Shown: positions 21,633 through 31,401 of the stretch, in pieces | Layout: each line of letters starts with the position of its first letter | Numbering within the stretch: position 1 is the stretch's first letter | Source of the DNA: Poteriospumella lacustris | Lineage: Eukaryota; Sar; Chrysophyceae; Chromulinales; Dinobryaceae | Reading direction: 5' to 3' | Length of the DNA: 50,198 nucleotides | Assembly (NCBI GenBank): GCA_008000375.1 | Contig: SMOI01000237.1 | Coordinates: 1-50,198 of the forward strand | Notes under the pieces: model-generated | What the model was told of the DNA's origin: nothing | Database searches by the model: none | The model's input: only the letters and a program-made list of their open reading frames with translations | Position numbers and translations under genes: made by a program

Positions 21633-24028
21633 TGTCGTCGTCGTCGTCGCGCACAGCGTCGTCGTCGTCGTCGTGGACGGTCGCGTAGCGGCGGCGGCGG
21701 TCGCGACACGCGCCGCGCCACAGGCGACCGGCCGCGCTCTGCAGCCACCGCGCGACCAGCGCCGCCTCCGCCGCACGGTCGCGGACGGCGCTGCGCAGGC
21801 GCTGCCACCAGCGCGGGCCGCGCGTGTCGCGTGTGTCGCGGGCGTCGTCGTCGTCGTCGTGCGCGAAGGGCAGGCCGGGCCACAGCGACCGCCGCGGCCG
21901 CACGGCGCAGTCGGCGCGGTGCGGCGCGACGGGCCGCGGCTTGTGCCCCGACGGTGGCGTCGAGGGCGTCGGCGGCGCGGGCGGCGGCGGCGGAGGCGGC
22001 GGTAGCGGCGGTCGCGCGGCGCGGCGAGGCGCCAGCGCGCGACGGCGACGACGGCGGCGACGTGCAGCGCCGCGAGCGCCGCCACGTCGCGCACCGTCAG
22101 CGTCGAGGCGGGCAGCGCGCTGCGCCAGCCGACGCCGGCGAAGTTGGCCTCGTGCGCGAAGACGAGGCGCAGCAGCAGCGCGGCGGCGGCGGGCGGCGAC
22201 AGCAGCGCGAGCGCCGCCTCCGCCGCCGCCGACCGCTGGCAGTCGAACGCCAGCTCCGCGTACAGCAGCCCCGGCAGCGCCAGCAGAAACGCCGCCAGCG
22301 GCACGGCCAGCACGATCGACTGGTCGGCGCCGCGCCCGCCGCAGAGCAGCCAGCAGAGCGGCGCGAGGCCCAGCGCCATGAGCAGCAGCGCCAGCGTCGG
22401 CGCCAGCGCCGTCGACTGCGCCAGCACCGCCGCGAAGAACAGCCACGTGCACGCCGCGTTCGCCAGCAGCCAGCCGCCCGCCGCCAGCCACCACGCGAAG
22501 AACGCGTGCGCCGGCGACACGCCCGGCAGCGTCGCGAGCACGTCGAGCTGGCCGCCCGCGCGCTCCGCGGCGAAGGCGCCGAGCGCGACGGCGGCCGGCA
22601 GCGCCCAGAACAGCACCAGCGCCGGCACCAGCACCACGCCGAACGTCGCCCAGAACGCGCGCCGCGCGAAGCTGTGCGTCGGGAACGCGCGGTGGAAGAG
22701 CGGCGCGGCCAGCGTCGGCGGCGCGTCGGGCGCCAGCGCCGTGAGGTTGCGCAGCGCCGCGCGCAGCGTCGCGGGCTCCGCCGCCGCCGCCGCCGCGCGC
22801 TCCAGCGCCGCGTAGAGCCGGTCGAAGCGCTGCGTCACGTTGCGAAACGTTCGCTGGAAGCCGCCGCTGCGGTTCGTCGGCGCCGCGCCGCCGCGTCGTC
22901 GGCGTCGTAGTCGCCGCCGCCGCCGCCGTCAGCGTCGCCGTCAGCGTCGCCGTCGCGGCGGGCGGCGGTGGCGTTGTTCTGCGCGCGGCGCAGGAAGCGC
23001 TGGAGCTCGAGCTGCAGCGAGAGGAAGCCCGAGGTGAAGTAGAGCAGCTGCCCCGACTGCTGGCGCGGCAGCGACCGCTTCAGCGGCGTCCAGGCGACGT
23101 TGCGCGTGTCGGGCGTGGCCAGCGGGTGCATCCGAATGAGCACCGCCGGCTGCGCCGCCGCGCGCTGCGCGCCGAAGAGCTCCGTCAGCGACCCGCGCGC
23201 CCGGTCGAAGAAGCTGCTGCCGTTGCCCGCCGCCGAGGCCGCGTCGGAGCCGGCGGCGGGGCGCACGCGCAGGTCGCAGCGGTCGGCGGCGGCGGAGGCG
23301 TTGGCGCCGGGCGGCGGCGTCAGCTCGACGATGGCCCAGACGTTGTCGCAGCAGTCGACCAGCGCCTGCGCCATCGTCGGCGCCACGGTCACCTGCAGCT
23401 GCGAGAAGACGCGCGTGGTGCGGTTGAGGTGATCGACGAGCGCGCGCGTGCACGGCCCGTCGGGCGCGAACAGCAGCCGCTTGGCGCGCGCGTTGAGAAA
23501 GTTGTCGAACTCGTCGCGCAGCTCGGGCACCTGCAGCAGGCGCTGCTTGAAGCCGTTCGACGAGAGGTACGTGTTGGCGTAGTCGGAGAGGAAGACGAAG
23601 TCGTCGAGGCCCACCAGCGGCAGCCCGTTCATCATCAGCGACGTCAGCGTCGTCCACATGCGCGCGCCGTTCTTCGCGTCCTCGGCCGCCTGCGGTCGCT
23701 GTGGCGCGAGAAAGTCGACGAGGAGGTCCGATGGGGTGAGCGCGCGGTCCTTGTCGCCCTCTTTGTGGTAGGCGTCGCAGACAAAGTTGGCGCTGGCGTT
23801 TTGCGGCTGCTGGACGCCGCACTGCAGCTCGAAGAGCAGCCGCTGGTAGCCGTCGGAGGTGGAGAACTGCATCACCTCGCCCTTCATAGAGTAAAAGATG
23901 AACGACATGCCGCCGAAGAGCAGCACCGTGCTCAGGAGCCAGATGTAGAGGTTCGTGCGGTCGCGGTACATGGCGCGCACGTTCTTCACGACGAGGATGC
24001 GCAAGATGAAGAGATCCTGCAGCGCCAT
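17066..24028 (-). CDS. ABCA-subfamily full ABC transporter, frame broken ~17 times
   Basis: ATP-driven membrane transporter (TMD1-NBD1-TMD2-NBD2), lipid-type by family. The start is an ATG at 24028; TM1 (LYIWLLSTVLLFGG) and a roughly 330-residue extracellular loop with N-glycosylation motifs follow, then TM helices at about 22640-22030. NBD1: Walker A GGNGEGKST (about 21367-21400), signature LSGGM (21062-21090), Walker B VLVLDEPTSG (21000-21027). NBD2: Walker A GANGGGKST (18086-18124), signature LSGGT (17803-17826), Walker B LLLDEVTSG (17738-17766). The C-terminus has a DMDLEEALALLL motif and stops at 17066. The continuing frame jumps near 22890, 22015, 21555, 20687, 20585, 20405, 19675, 19560, 19400, 19185, 19150, 18615, 18450, 18325, 18025, 17918 and 17205. 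All but one jump equal one missing base. Sequence errors in very GC-rich DNA are likelier than decay, since all catalytic motifs survive. Confidence 0.82.
20616..20771 (-). repeat. 12-bp coding minisatellite (VSPP/VSPS) in ABCA linker
   Basis: Tandem GACACCGACGGC / GACACCGGCGGC units encode alternating VSPS and VSPP on the transcript strand, just after NBD1. One unit near 20688 lacks a C (GACACGG instead of GACACCGG), which shifts the frame; on either side the same peptide repeat continues. Confidence 0.85.
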
Positions 24029-24421
24029 CGTCGAGGAGCGTGGTCACAGGCATGCATGACCAGCGTATACGCGGGCTGTGATTGCATTGTGCGGTAACGG
24101 AGAGAAGATTCGCCGATCGGATCGATCGTCGTTCGTCCTTCGCAGCGGCACTCGCCGCGGTGAGTGAGCGCCACGATGACGACGACGGTGAGGGAGTCTG
24201 GGTGATCAGGGTTTCTGTGCTCTCTCTGGCACAGAGCTACCCAGATGCACAGAGTCACAGAGCAGCTCTGGGTAAAGTGTCCCAGAGTCTGGTGGAGTCT
24301 GCGTGTCCTGGGTCCATCTAGCGCGACGGCGACGCGGCGCCGTCGCTGCGCTGGGACTCGCCGCCGGCGACGGAGACTTGACCTCGACGCTGCGCGGCGT
24401 GGGCCACAAGATTTGCAGTAG
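24029..24421. promoter_or_regulatory. Divergent intergenic region, ABCA / GSS
   Basis: A 393-bp gap between divergent ATGs. At 24195-24300 there is a cluster of CTCTGG / CCAGAG / CACAGAG strings, including CCAGAGTCTG at 24282-24291 and an AGAGCAGCTCT palindrome near 24259-24269. This looks like a cis-regulatory cluster; no TATA box is seen. Confidence 0.45.
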
Positions 24422-26432
24422 ATGCGCCACTTCTTGACGAGGAAGACAGTGTGGCTTCTCTCGTTGGCGGTGCTCTTTGGAACGATCGCTTCTGCTCTGT
24501 CGCGCTCCCGACTGCCCCTGTGGACCGCCTCTAGACCTCTCCGCATGGCAACCTTCGCTGCCTCCTCCGGTGCCGTTGTCAGCGACACGCTGCTGCGGCA
24601 GGTGAACGCCTGGTGCGGCATCCACGGCCTCATGTACACCGACGGCGACATCACGTGGACGCCGGCGCCGCTCGCGCTGACGCCGACGCCCTACCCGCGG
24701 GAGGCCTTCGAGTTCGTGCGCAGCATCCAGCCGCTGTGGAACACGCTCATGGACCGCATCGCGCGGGACCGCGAGTTCCTCTTGGCCGAGCTGACCGCCG
24801 TGTCGCGCGCCGACCCGTTCACGCAGCGCGTGCTGCAGCTCTTCGAGTCGCTGCCGGAGGCCGCCGTGCGCGACACGCTGCAGCTGGCCATCCTGCGCAG
24901 CGACTACATGCTGGACTACTACGCGGCGGAGGGCGCGGCGGAGGGCGCGGCGCCGCAGGTGCGGCCGCTGCAGGTGGAGATCAACACGATCTCGTCCTCC
25001 TTCGGCTCGCTGTCCCACCGGGCGCAGCGCTTCCACCGCGACCTCCTCCTGCGCCACGGCCACCACGCGCAGCTGCAGGCGCTGCTGCAGCAAATCGACC
25101 CGTCGGAGGCGGCGCAGTCGGCCGCCGCCGTCGCCGCGCGCCACGAGGACAACGCGTCGCTGCCGACGATCGCCGCGGCGCTGGCCGCCGCCCACGACGC
25201 GTACCTCGAGGCGCACCACGCCGCCCGCCTGGCCGACCGCGCCGCGCTGAACCGCGACGTCGTCGTGCTCTTCGTCGTGCAGCGCGGCGAGCGCAACGTA
25301 AGTGCCCCGCCCCGTCGCCCGCCCGTCGCCCGCCCCGTCGCTCACCGTCGCCTGTCGCTCACCGTCGCAGCAAGGCGACCAGCGAGCGCTCGAGCAGGCG
25401 CTCTGGGACGCTCACGGCGTGCGCGCCGAGTTCGCCACGCTCGGCGAGATCGCGCAGCTGCAGGTGCCACCGCCCGCCGCCGCCGCCGCCGGTACGTGTG
25501 TCGGTCCTGTGTCGCGCCCGTGTCGCACCGCTGGCGGCGTCGCCGCCGTCGCCGGTGTCGCGGCCCCGTGTCGCGCGCGCTGACCCCGGTCGCGTCTCCG
25601 TGTCGCTGTGTGTCGCTGTGTGTCGCTGTGTGTCGTGTAGATGGCGGCGGTGCGCCGCGGCTGCTGCTGCGGCGGCCCGAGGACGCGGCGCCGGTGGAGG
25701 TGTCGGTGGCGTACTACCGCGCGGGCTACACGCCGCAGGACTACGGCGGCGAGGCCGAGTGGGCGGCGCGCCGCAGCGTCGAGGTCTCGGCCGCGGTGAA
25801 GTGTCCGTCGGCCGGCTACCACCTCGCGGGCGCCAAGGCGGTGCAGGCGGCGCTGTGCAAGCCCGGCGCCGTCGAGCGCTTCTTCCCCGACGACCCGCAG
25901 GCCGCCGCGCTGCTGCGGCGCTGCTTCGCCGCGCAGTTCTCGCTCGGCGACGCGTCGGTGAAGCCGCAGGCGGCGGCCGCGATCGCCGCGGCCATCGCCG
26001 ACCGCGGCGCGCGCTGGGTGCTGAAGCCGCAGCGCGAGGGCGGCGGCAACAACTTCTACGGCGACGAGCTCGCGCGCTTCCTCGAGACGCACGCGGACGA
26101 CCCCGCCCTCGACGGTACGTGCCCCTACCCCCCGCCTCTGTCGCCTGTGTCGCCCGTCTGACGCCGCCGTCGCTGTCGCAGGCTACGTGCTGATGCAGCG
26201 CATCTTCCCGCGCACCCAGCCGACGGCCTTCTACCGCCACGGCCGCGTGGCGCTGGCGCCGTCCATCTCGGAGCTCGGCGTCTACGGCACCTTCCTGAGC
26301 CGCGGCCCGCGGCCCGCCGACGTGCTGCTCAACCGCTACGCCGGCTACCTGTTGCGCACGAAGGCGGAGGGCGTCGACGAGGGCGGCGTCGCCACGGGCT
26401 ACTCGGTGCTCAACTCCATATACTTAGTCTAG
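24422..26432 (+). CDS. GSS: Glutathione synthetase, with hydrophobic N-terminal presequence
   Basis: ATP-grasp enzyme joining gamma-glutamylcysteine and glycine to make glutathione. Exons are 24422-25297, 25371-25491, 25641-26114 and 26182-26432, giving 573 residues; introns are 73, 149 and 67 bp. Eukaryotic GSS blocks are present: RSDYMLDYY, LQVEINTISSSFG, FVVQRGERN, VAYYRAGYTP, CPSAGYHLAGAKAVQ, VLKPQREGGGNNFYG (ATP-grasp loop), YVLMQRI, ISELGVYGTF and the C-terminal GYLLRTKAEGVDEGGVATG. Human GSS has 474 residues; here about 40 extra residues precede the core and contain a signal-like segment (VWLLSLAVLFGTIASALS). A second in-frame ATG at 24545 (MATFAASS) would give a cytosolic form. Confidence 0.95.
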
Positions 26433-26504
26433 CCCACAGGCAGGGCCCGCACAGGCCTCGCGCAGGCCCCGTTCAGGCTCCGTGTGGTGTATAATTACAA
26501 TAAC

Positions 26505-26556
26505 ATCGACAGTGACGGCGACAGTGACGGCGACAGTGACGGCGACAGCGACAGTG
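26505..26556. repeat. 12-bp tandem repeat between GSS and SGNH hydrolase
   Basis: About four copies of CGACAGTGACGG lie between two convergent genes. It overlaps no ORF of note. Confidence 0.85.
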
Positions 26557-26571
26557 GCGGTCCTGCGACTG

Positions 26572-27438
26572 CTACGACAGCGACGGCGCCGCGGCCGCCG
26601 CTGCGAGATACAGCGGCACGACGGGCCGCAGCGCCTCGAAGACGAGCTGCCCGAAGAAGTCGTAGCCCTTCGGCGTGAGGTGCAGGCCGTCGTCCCAGAA
26701 GATGCGGTTCACGTGGCCCTCCGACTCGTAGTAGGCGATGGCGCCCTCCAGGTCCAGGTGCAGCACGCGCGGCGCCGCGTACTGCCGGATGAGCTGGTTC
26801 ACGGCCGCGCGCGTCTCGAGGTACTTGCGCTCGCGCACGAAGGACTGCGGAATGGTGATGGCGAGGACGGTGGCGTTGGCGTTGTGCGCGTGCACCTGCT
26901 CGTACAGGCTCCGCAGGTTGCCGAAGATGTGCGCGGGCTCGTTGCGCGGGTCGGACAGGTCGTTCGTGCCGCCGAGGATGCAGACGATGTCGTACGGGTG
27001 GCCAGAGGCCGCCGCGTACTCCAAGATGGGCTCCAGGCGGTGCACCATCTCGTCGGTGACCTCGCCGGACACGCCGCGCTGGTGCAACAGAAACGGTGCC
27101 GCGATGCGCCGCGCGTCGTCCTCGCGCGCCGTGTTCGTCACGGGAAACGAGGCCTCGAGGAGCTCTTCCAGCTTGTTGGCGTACGGGTGGAAGCGCATGC
27201 CGTGCGAGTGGTAGCCCTCGGTGAGCGAGTCGCCGAAGAGCAGCAGCTTCACCATGCAGCGGTCGTGAGACGCGGTGGCGTTGTAGTGGGACGGCAGGTG
27301 GTGCGCCGAACGGCTCCGACTCTTAGCGATCGGATGGAAAGACGTAGACAGGCACAGGTGGAGAGCCAGTAGCAAGAGCGTCGGCAGCGTGACGAGGCTG
27401 CGGATCTTTCGTGTGTGGCCCACGACGTGCGCGAGCAT
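26572..27438 (-). CDS. SGNH/GDSL-family hydrolase, secreted or membrane-anchored
   Basis: Intronless, 288 residues, ATG at 27438. A basic N-terminus and a hydrophobic stretch (residues about 15-32) form a signal peptide or signal anchor. Block I GDSLTEG (69-75) carries the nucleophile Ser71, block III GGTND (156-160) carries Asn159, and block V DDGLHLTPKGY supplies Asp250 and His253. These residues define SGNH lipases/esterases; substrates range from acyl esters to acetylated sugars and cannot be chosen here. The length fits a single SGNH domain. An 80-bp piece of this gene is repeated at 28896-28975. Confidence 0.9.
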   Translation of the reverse strand: MLAHVVGHTRKIRSLVTLPTLLLLALHLCLSTSFHPIAKSRSRSAHHLPSHYNATASHDRCMVKLLLFGDSLTEGYHSHGMRFHPYANKLEELLEASFPVTNTAREDDARRIAAPFLLHQRGVSGEVTDEMVHRLEPILEYAAASGHPYDIVCILGGTNDLSDPRNEPAHIFGNLRSLYEQVHAHNANATVLAITIPQSFVRERKYLETRAAVNQLIRQYAAPRVLHLDLEGAIAYYESEGHVNRIFWDDGLHLTPKGYDFFGQLVFEALRPVVPLYLAAAAAAPSLS

Positions 27439-27815
27439 GAAACTTCGAGCGACGGAAACGACGAAAGGTGTCGACCTCCCCCGCAGTGTGTTCTACAGTC
27501 CCAAACTAGTTCCCACACGTGTAACGTTAGTTCTTGTCGGCCACGGCGGGCAGCTCCGCTGACCGACGAGCGACGAGCGACGAGCGACGCGCCATCATCG
27601 TCACCATGTCAGCAGCAGAAGTGGCGGTGATCATGATGATGATGACGACGAGCGGACCGACACGGCACCGGCACCGTGGCACCGTTACGGTCACCGTGGC
27701 ACCGGGGAGGTCACTGTTGGCAGAAGAGGGCTGAACATTTCAACACAAATAAATAAACGGTAGATCTTGGATCAGAGGGACACAAGATTGTCCATGGGAA
27801 TCTCTCAGAGTTATC
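27439..27815. other. Intergenic, low-complexity
   Basis: SGNH upstream region followed by simple sequence: GACGAGCGACGAGC runs (27566-27590), ATGATGATG (27631-27645) and CACCGGCACCGTGGCACC runs (27660-27705). There is an AATAAATAAA string near 27750. No gene recognised. Confidence 0.4.
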
Positions 27816-28406
27816 ATGAACAGGTTGATTCGTCTTTTTCTGAGGAAAAGAAATGCCGTGGCGGAGGAGAAATCGGCGTCCTCGTCCCCGGTCTCTTCCC
27901 CATCGCCAGTTGTGGGGAAATCGATGAGCGATACTGCCCAATCAACTTATCCAAGCCGTGGCCGTGGTGCGCAGCCGCCATGTTTGAGTGCTGTCGGCCC
28001 TACCACTTCCATCACTGATCACCCACCGACACCACACAGCCGATCTTCCGTCACTGCCCAGGTACAAATGGATGCACTCATCAGCGTCTGTCCTGAGACG
28101 CGATTGCATCATGAACATGAACATCCTGAGCTCGCACGGCATCCGGCGGTATCGTACGGCCCGTCAGATCCCATTCATACGTCTCTGTTGGTCTGGTCCA
28201 AAGCAGCGCAAGTGGATGCCGCCGCGCCTACTTCGGTGGGTCCTAAGGCAGTAAGCCAATCGTCCATGATACGGCTCTTGACAGAGGAACTCGCACGGCA
28301 TCCGCAGCAGCCGTATGGTCCGAGCGACCCGATTCCCACTTCGCTGCTGCTTCGGCCCGAAGGAAAAGAATTGCGACCACACGGCGCGTCTCAAGGGAGG
28401 GCGTGA
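27816..28406 (+). CDS. Hypothetical protein with two diverged YGPSDPI repeats
   Basis: ATG at 27816, 196 codons, function not recognised. The N-terminus is basic and hydrophobic (MNRLIRLFLRKRN), the middle Ser/Pro-rich. Two 24-codon repeats, 28128-28199 and 28287-28358, share ELARHP and YGPSDPI followed by TSLL. Of 17 identical residues, nine use different codons (for example Tyr TAC/TAT, Ser TCA/AGC, Leu TTG/CTG). Such synonymous divergence points to past selection on this reading frame. The frame ends at 28406, but the +1 frame continues at once with a methyltransferase-like sequence, so this may be the upstream part of one broken or spliced gene. Confidence 0.4.
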   Translation: MNRLIRLFLRKRNAVAEEKSASSSPVSSPSPVVGKSMSDTAQSTYPSRGRGAQPPCLSAVGPTTSITDHPPTPHSRSSVTAQVQMDALISVCPETRLHHEHEHPELARHPAVSYGPSDPIHTSLLVWSKAAQVDAAAPTSVGPKAVSQSSMIRLLTEELARHPQQPYGPSDPIPTSLLLRPEGKELRPHGASQGRA

Positions 28407-28584
28407 AGTGCATGAATCTGCGCAACAACTCGTCGGTCTGCGCGACTGGTATCACTGCCAGCGTAACAGGTTTGTGGCTGTGGGGAACGTGATTCCGCCC
28501 CTCGTGGGCAACGCCTCTTGGGTGCTGTGCAGTGGTAGTAGTGCGATTGCTGTGGGCATGGGCCGGCTGTTGATGCTTTGTTAA
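28315..28584 (+). pseudogene. Possible C5-cytosine methyltransferase C-terminal remnant (motifs IX-X)
   Basis: A frame open from 28315 to the stop at 28584 contains REVHESAQQLVGLRDWY followed by RFVAVGNVIPPLVGNA. This order resembles the end of C5-cytosine DNA methyltransferases, where a V-R-E-x-A-R-x-Q-G-F-P-D-x-Y segment precedes motif X, Q-x-G-N-A-V-P-P-L. The catalytic PCQ and SAM-binding motifs are not seen nearby, so at best it is a fragment. It overlaps the preceding ORF in another frame; joining them needs a frame change near 28385. The resemblance is from memory of the family and is not confirmed. Confidence 0.3.
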
Positions 28585-28895
28585 CGTTTCGCCGTGACGT
28601 TGATGACGACACCTTAATTACCCGACGACAGTCCTTCGCCAATCACCAGTCACGGTGCAGTGCAACGCTTGCCCATGTGCGCCCGTGAGTGTGAGGCGTG
28701 CGTGTGAGGCGTGAGAGCTTTCACCAGCAAACGCGTAGAACGAACGGACGTAGAACGGTGCTGCCGGGTCACCGCTACATCCCTTTTCATCTACCAACCC
28801 CCCTCCAACCGCGGAGAGTGTGCGCAATAGTTTTGTATACAGGGATGATGGGAATGAAGGGAAGGAAGGGAATGGAGGGACGGAATGTTGCGCAT

Positions 28896-28975
28896 GGAAT
28901 GGTGATGGCGAGGACGGTGGCGTTGGCGTTGTGCGCGCGCACCTGCTCGTATAGGCTCCGCAGGTTGCTGAAGAG
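28896..28975 (+). pseudogene. 80-bp displaced fragment of the SGNH hydrolase gene
   Basis: Nearly identical to 26849-26928 in the SGNH gene (about three mismatches), in the same orientation relative to the window. It corresponds to the segment around NLRSLYEQV..NANATVLAITIP. The flanks are unrelated apart from a short GGCCAGAGGCC that also occurs 70 bp further on in the source gene. Confidence 0.75.
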
Positions 28976-28997
28976 GCCAGAGGCCCCTGGGTTGCTG

Positions 28998-29235
28998 CAA
29001 TGGTGACGTTGACGGTGACGTTGACGTTGACGGTGACCGTGATGGTCCCTGGGGCTTCGCAAACAGCACCGTCGACGGCACCGTTACCGTACTCGTCACC
29101 ACGGTCACCGTCCCCGGCACGACCTCGCCTCAGAGCTTTGTCGCTTACTCGCCTATCGTTCTTCTCTTCTCTCACCCGACCAGGAGTTCTCTTCTCTTCT
29201 CTCTTCTCTTCTCTTCTCTATCGTTCTTCTCTGAA
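28998..29235. repeat. Simple-sequence block: (GACGTT/GACGGT)n and (TTCTC)n
   Basis: Hexamer runs of GACGTTGACGGT type at about 29003-29042 and a TTCTC-rich microsatellite at 29186-29219. No coding signal. Confidence 0.7.
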
Positions 29236-29516
29236 GCCGGACAGACGCCCCAACTCCGTATTCTAGCCGACGGCTTCGCGAGCGCTACCTATTCGAATGT
29301 GACCAATGCTTCCCCAACGACTGGCCATTTAGGCACGACAATCATAGGCAATTACAAATACAGGGGGTTCCACCTCGAACTACAGCTGCGGGGCCCAAGC
29401 CACTTGTGGAGAACGAAAGGAGCGATGCACTACTGACACCGACGGGCCAGAGAGTACAGTGGCAGAGCCGAGAGGACCTGCAACACTCGCAGAGGTGGCC
29501 ATCGCCCAGTGGCAGC

Positions 29517-30915
29517 TCACAGGAGTCGACCGATGCGTCGAATAGCATTCACAGCGATGGTGCTGAACGTTCTCCTGGTGCCAAGGGGGCGCACACCCGG
29601 AGGAGATCGAGGACTGCGCACCGCACCGCTGGGCACCTTGCGCAGGGTGTTGCTGTCCAGGGCGGCTCCTGGCATCGCCATCGGGACTCTCTCGCCAGTG
29701 GCGGCCTGCTTGAACTCTCTGTGTGCGCGACTGGGCATCGTCACCAGTCGGCGAAACCCTTCGAAGACCACGAGCGGAGGAGTGAATTCGTTGCCGACCC
29801 ACATCCCGGCCTCTATCGCCCGATCTATTCCACAGGGATCGCCCATATGATCCAGAAAGAACTGCTCCAAGACCTGCAGACTCGCCGGGGACAGGCGATA
29901 GCATCTGTCGCGCACCGTGACGAAGTCTTCGTGGCAGTGGAACTGCTTGCTGAACAGGTACGCGCTCAGATTCGACAGATGCGGAGCGTTCTCGGGGTCC
30001 ATCAGATGCTTGGCGAAGGTGACGAAGGGGAAGAGATGACCACCAGTGGCCTCCAGCAGCTCGTCCATCGCCTTCCTCTTCGCCTTCCAGAGGCCGTCCG
30101 CTTCTCCCAGCGGGACGAAGTGAGCCAGCACCTGCGGCATGTCCTCGGAGGTGAGCTGCGTGACTGCGAGCCTGCTCGCATCGGGGTAGAGCTTCTGGAA
30201 CGGAGGCGCTGTCACTTGCAGGTCTGGACTCCCAGTGCCGACCACCAGCAGATTGGAAGGCGCCTCCCCCAGCAGGTCGTTCCAGTGCTCGCTGCGGACG
30301 TTTCCGTGTACCTCGTCGACCAGAAGGGCAACCTGCCTCTGAGAAGCTGCCCACCGCTTCGCGAGCCTCTTGAAGTAGGAAGTGGGGAAGCGATCTAGCG
30401 CGGACGCGTTCAACATGTACACCACAAAGCCTGCTGCAGCTCTCGTCCAAAGAGCTTCAACATCACCGTCTTCCCAGACCCTTGGGGGCCATGGAAGCAG
30501 TAGCTCCCATACGAACCAGATTCGTTGCGAGACACAAACATGTCCACCATTCTCTCCACATGATGCGGGCGACAGAATAGCGAAGTTCCACCACCGTGCG
30601 GCGGGAATTCCGCATTTGGATTCACTTTAAAGGTAAACTCCTGCAGCCGGGGCTCTTCCGCTTTGCCGCCTAATATACGAGAAACGATAAAGATTTTAGA
30701 CTTGTAAATCCTCCAGATATACCTCCAGATATACCTCTAGATAGACCTCCAGATTGTGCCTTCTTCTTGTCCCAGAGCTGGTTGAGAGCCTCGGTGCTGG
30801 AGAACACCGCTTGGCCCAGAACTCTCCGGCGTTCGGTGGAGGCAGTCTTGTATTCCGCTCCATACGACTTGATCAGCTGAAACAAGTCTTCGATTTCTTT
30901 GTCCACGTCGTCCAT
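29517..30915 (-). CDS. Crinkler-like P-loop NTPase, one frameshift
   Basis: Exon 1 is 30915-30747, exon 2 runs from 30669 to the stop at 29517; the 77-bp intron joins SG|G in phase. A charged helical N-terminus precedes the NTPase: Walker A FHGPQGSGKT (about 30504-30475), a Walker B-like VALLVDEV (about 30327), and a sensor-like LLVVGTGSPD. A large helical C-terminal part has the block FTPPLVVFEGFRRLV. This arrangement resembles the STAND/AAA-type NTPase of Crinkler-family proteins, found in oomycetes and chytrids; I see no LFLAK header or nuclease domain. Near 30443 the frame shifts by one base between the P-loop and the next block, so the gene is broken or carries a sequence error. The start is the first ATG. 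Confidence 0.45.
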
Positions 30916-31037
30916 TTGCCAGTTCAATTGCGGAGCTTTGCCTGTGCCCGTGTTCGGTTGTGGCCGCCGATGGCCGACCACCAGCGCCGCGTCCCCCGCG
31001 ACGCAGCCGCCGGCCGCTGCGACGACGACGACGACGA

Positions 31038-31118
31038 CCAAGGTCCAAGGTCCAAGGTCCAAGGTCCAAGGTCCAAGGTCCAAGGTCCAAGGTCCAAGGT
31101 CCAAGGTCCAAGGTCCAA
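31038..31118. repeat. Heptamer satellite (CCAAGGT)n
   Basis: About 11 perfect tandem copies of CCAAGGT, preceded by a (GAC)6 run at 31019-31037. It sits 120-200 bp upstream of the Crinkler-like start codon, in a probable promoter or leader. Confidence 0.95.
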
Positions 31119-31401
31119 ACGGGGCACATCGATCGACACACGCCACGTGACCGTGGACCTTCGGTGGCTGTGGGGACGGCGATCTGCAAATAATGACTAA
31201 GTTAGCTACTGTACGTTACTCGTACCGACTACAGTGTATTATGAGAGAGAACGCTGCCTAATACACACGTGTTAAAGTCAAGGCCCGCGAGGGGGCGGCG
31301 GGGTGGGAGGGGATAGAGGCGGTGCAGAGGTCACCCGCCCCTCTGTGTTTCGTATTCTACCAACAAACAAACAGGGGCAACGACCCGGCCCACGCTGTGT
31401 C

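Noticed and set aside
18320-21688. Plus-strand ORF of over 1100 codons across the ABC transporter
   Set aside because: Arises because stops are rare in very GC-rich DNA; Arg/Ala-rich, no domain, and the minus strand has all ABC motifs.
17066-24028. Calling the ABC transporter a pseudogene
   Set aside because: Intact catalytic motifs in both NBDs, no convincing in-frame stops after frame correction, and breaks almost all of one type point to sequence error.
28618-29175. Minus-strand ORF of 185 codons
   Set aside because: Spans simple repeats and the displaced SGNH fragment; its composition follows the repeats.
29267-30398. Plus-strand frame with a Cys/His pattern (FECDQCFPNDW..RHDNH)
   Set aside because: The spacing does not fit a C2H2 finger and most of the frame is antisense to the Crinkler-like NTPase, whose P-loop supports the minus strand.
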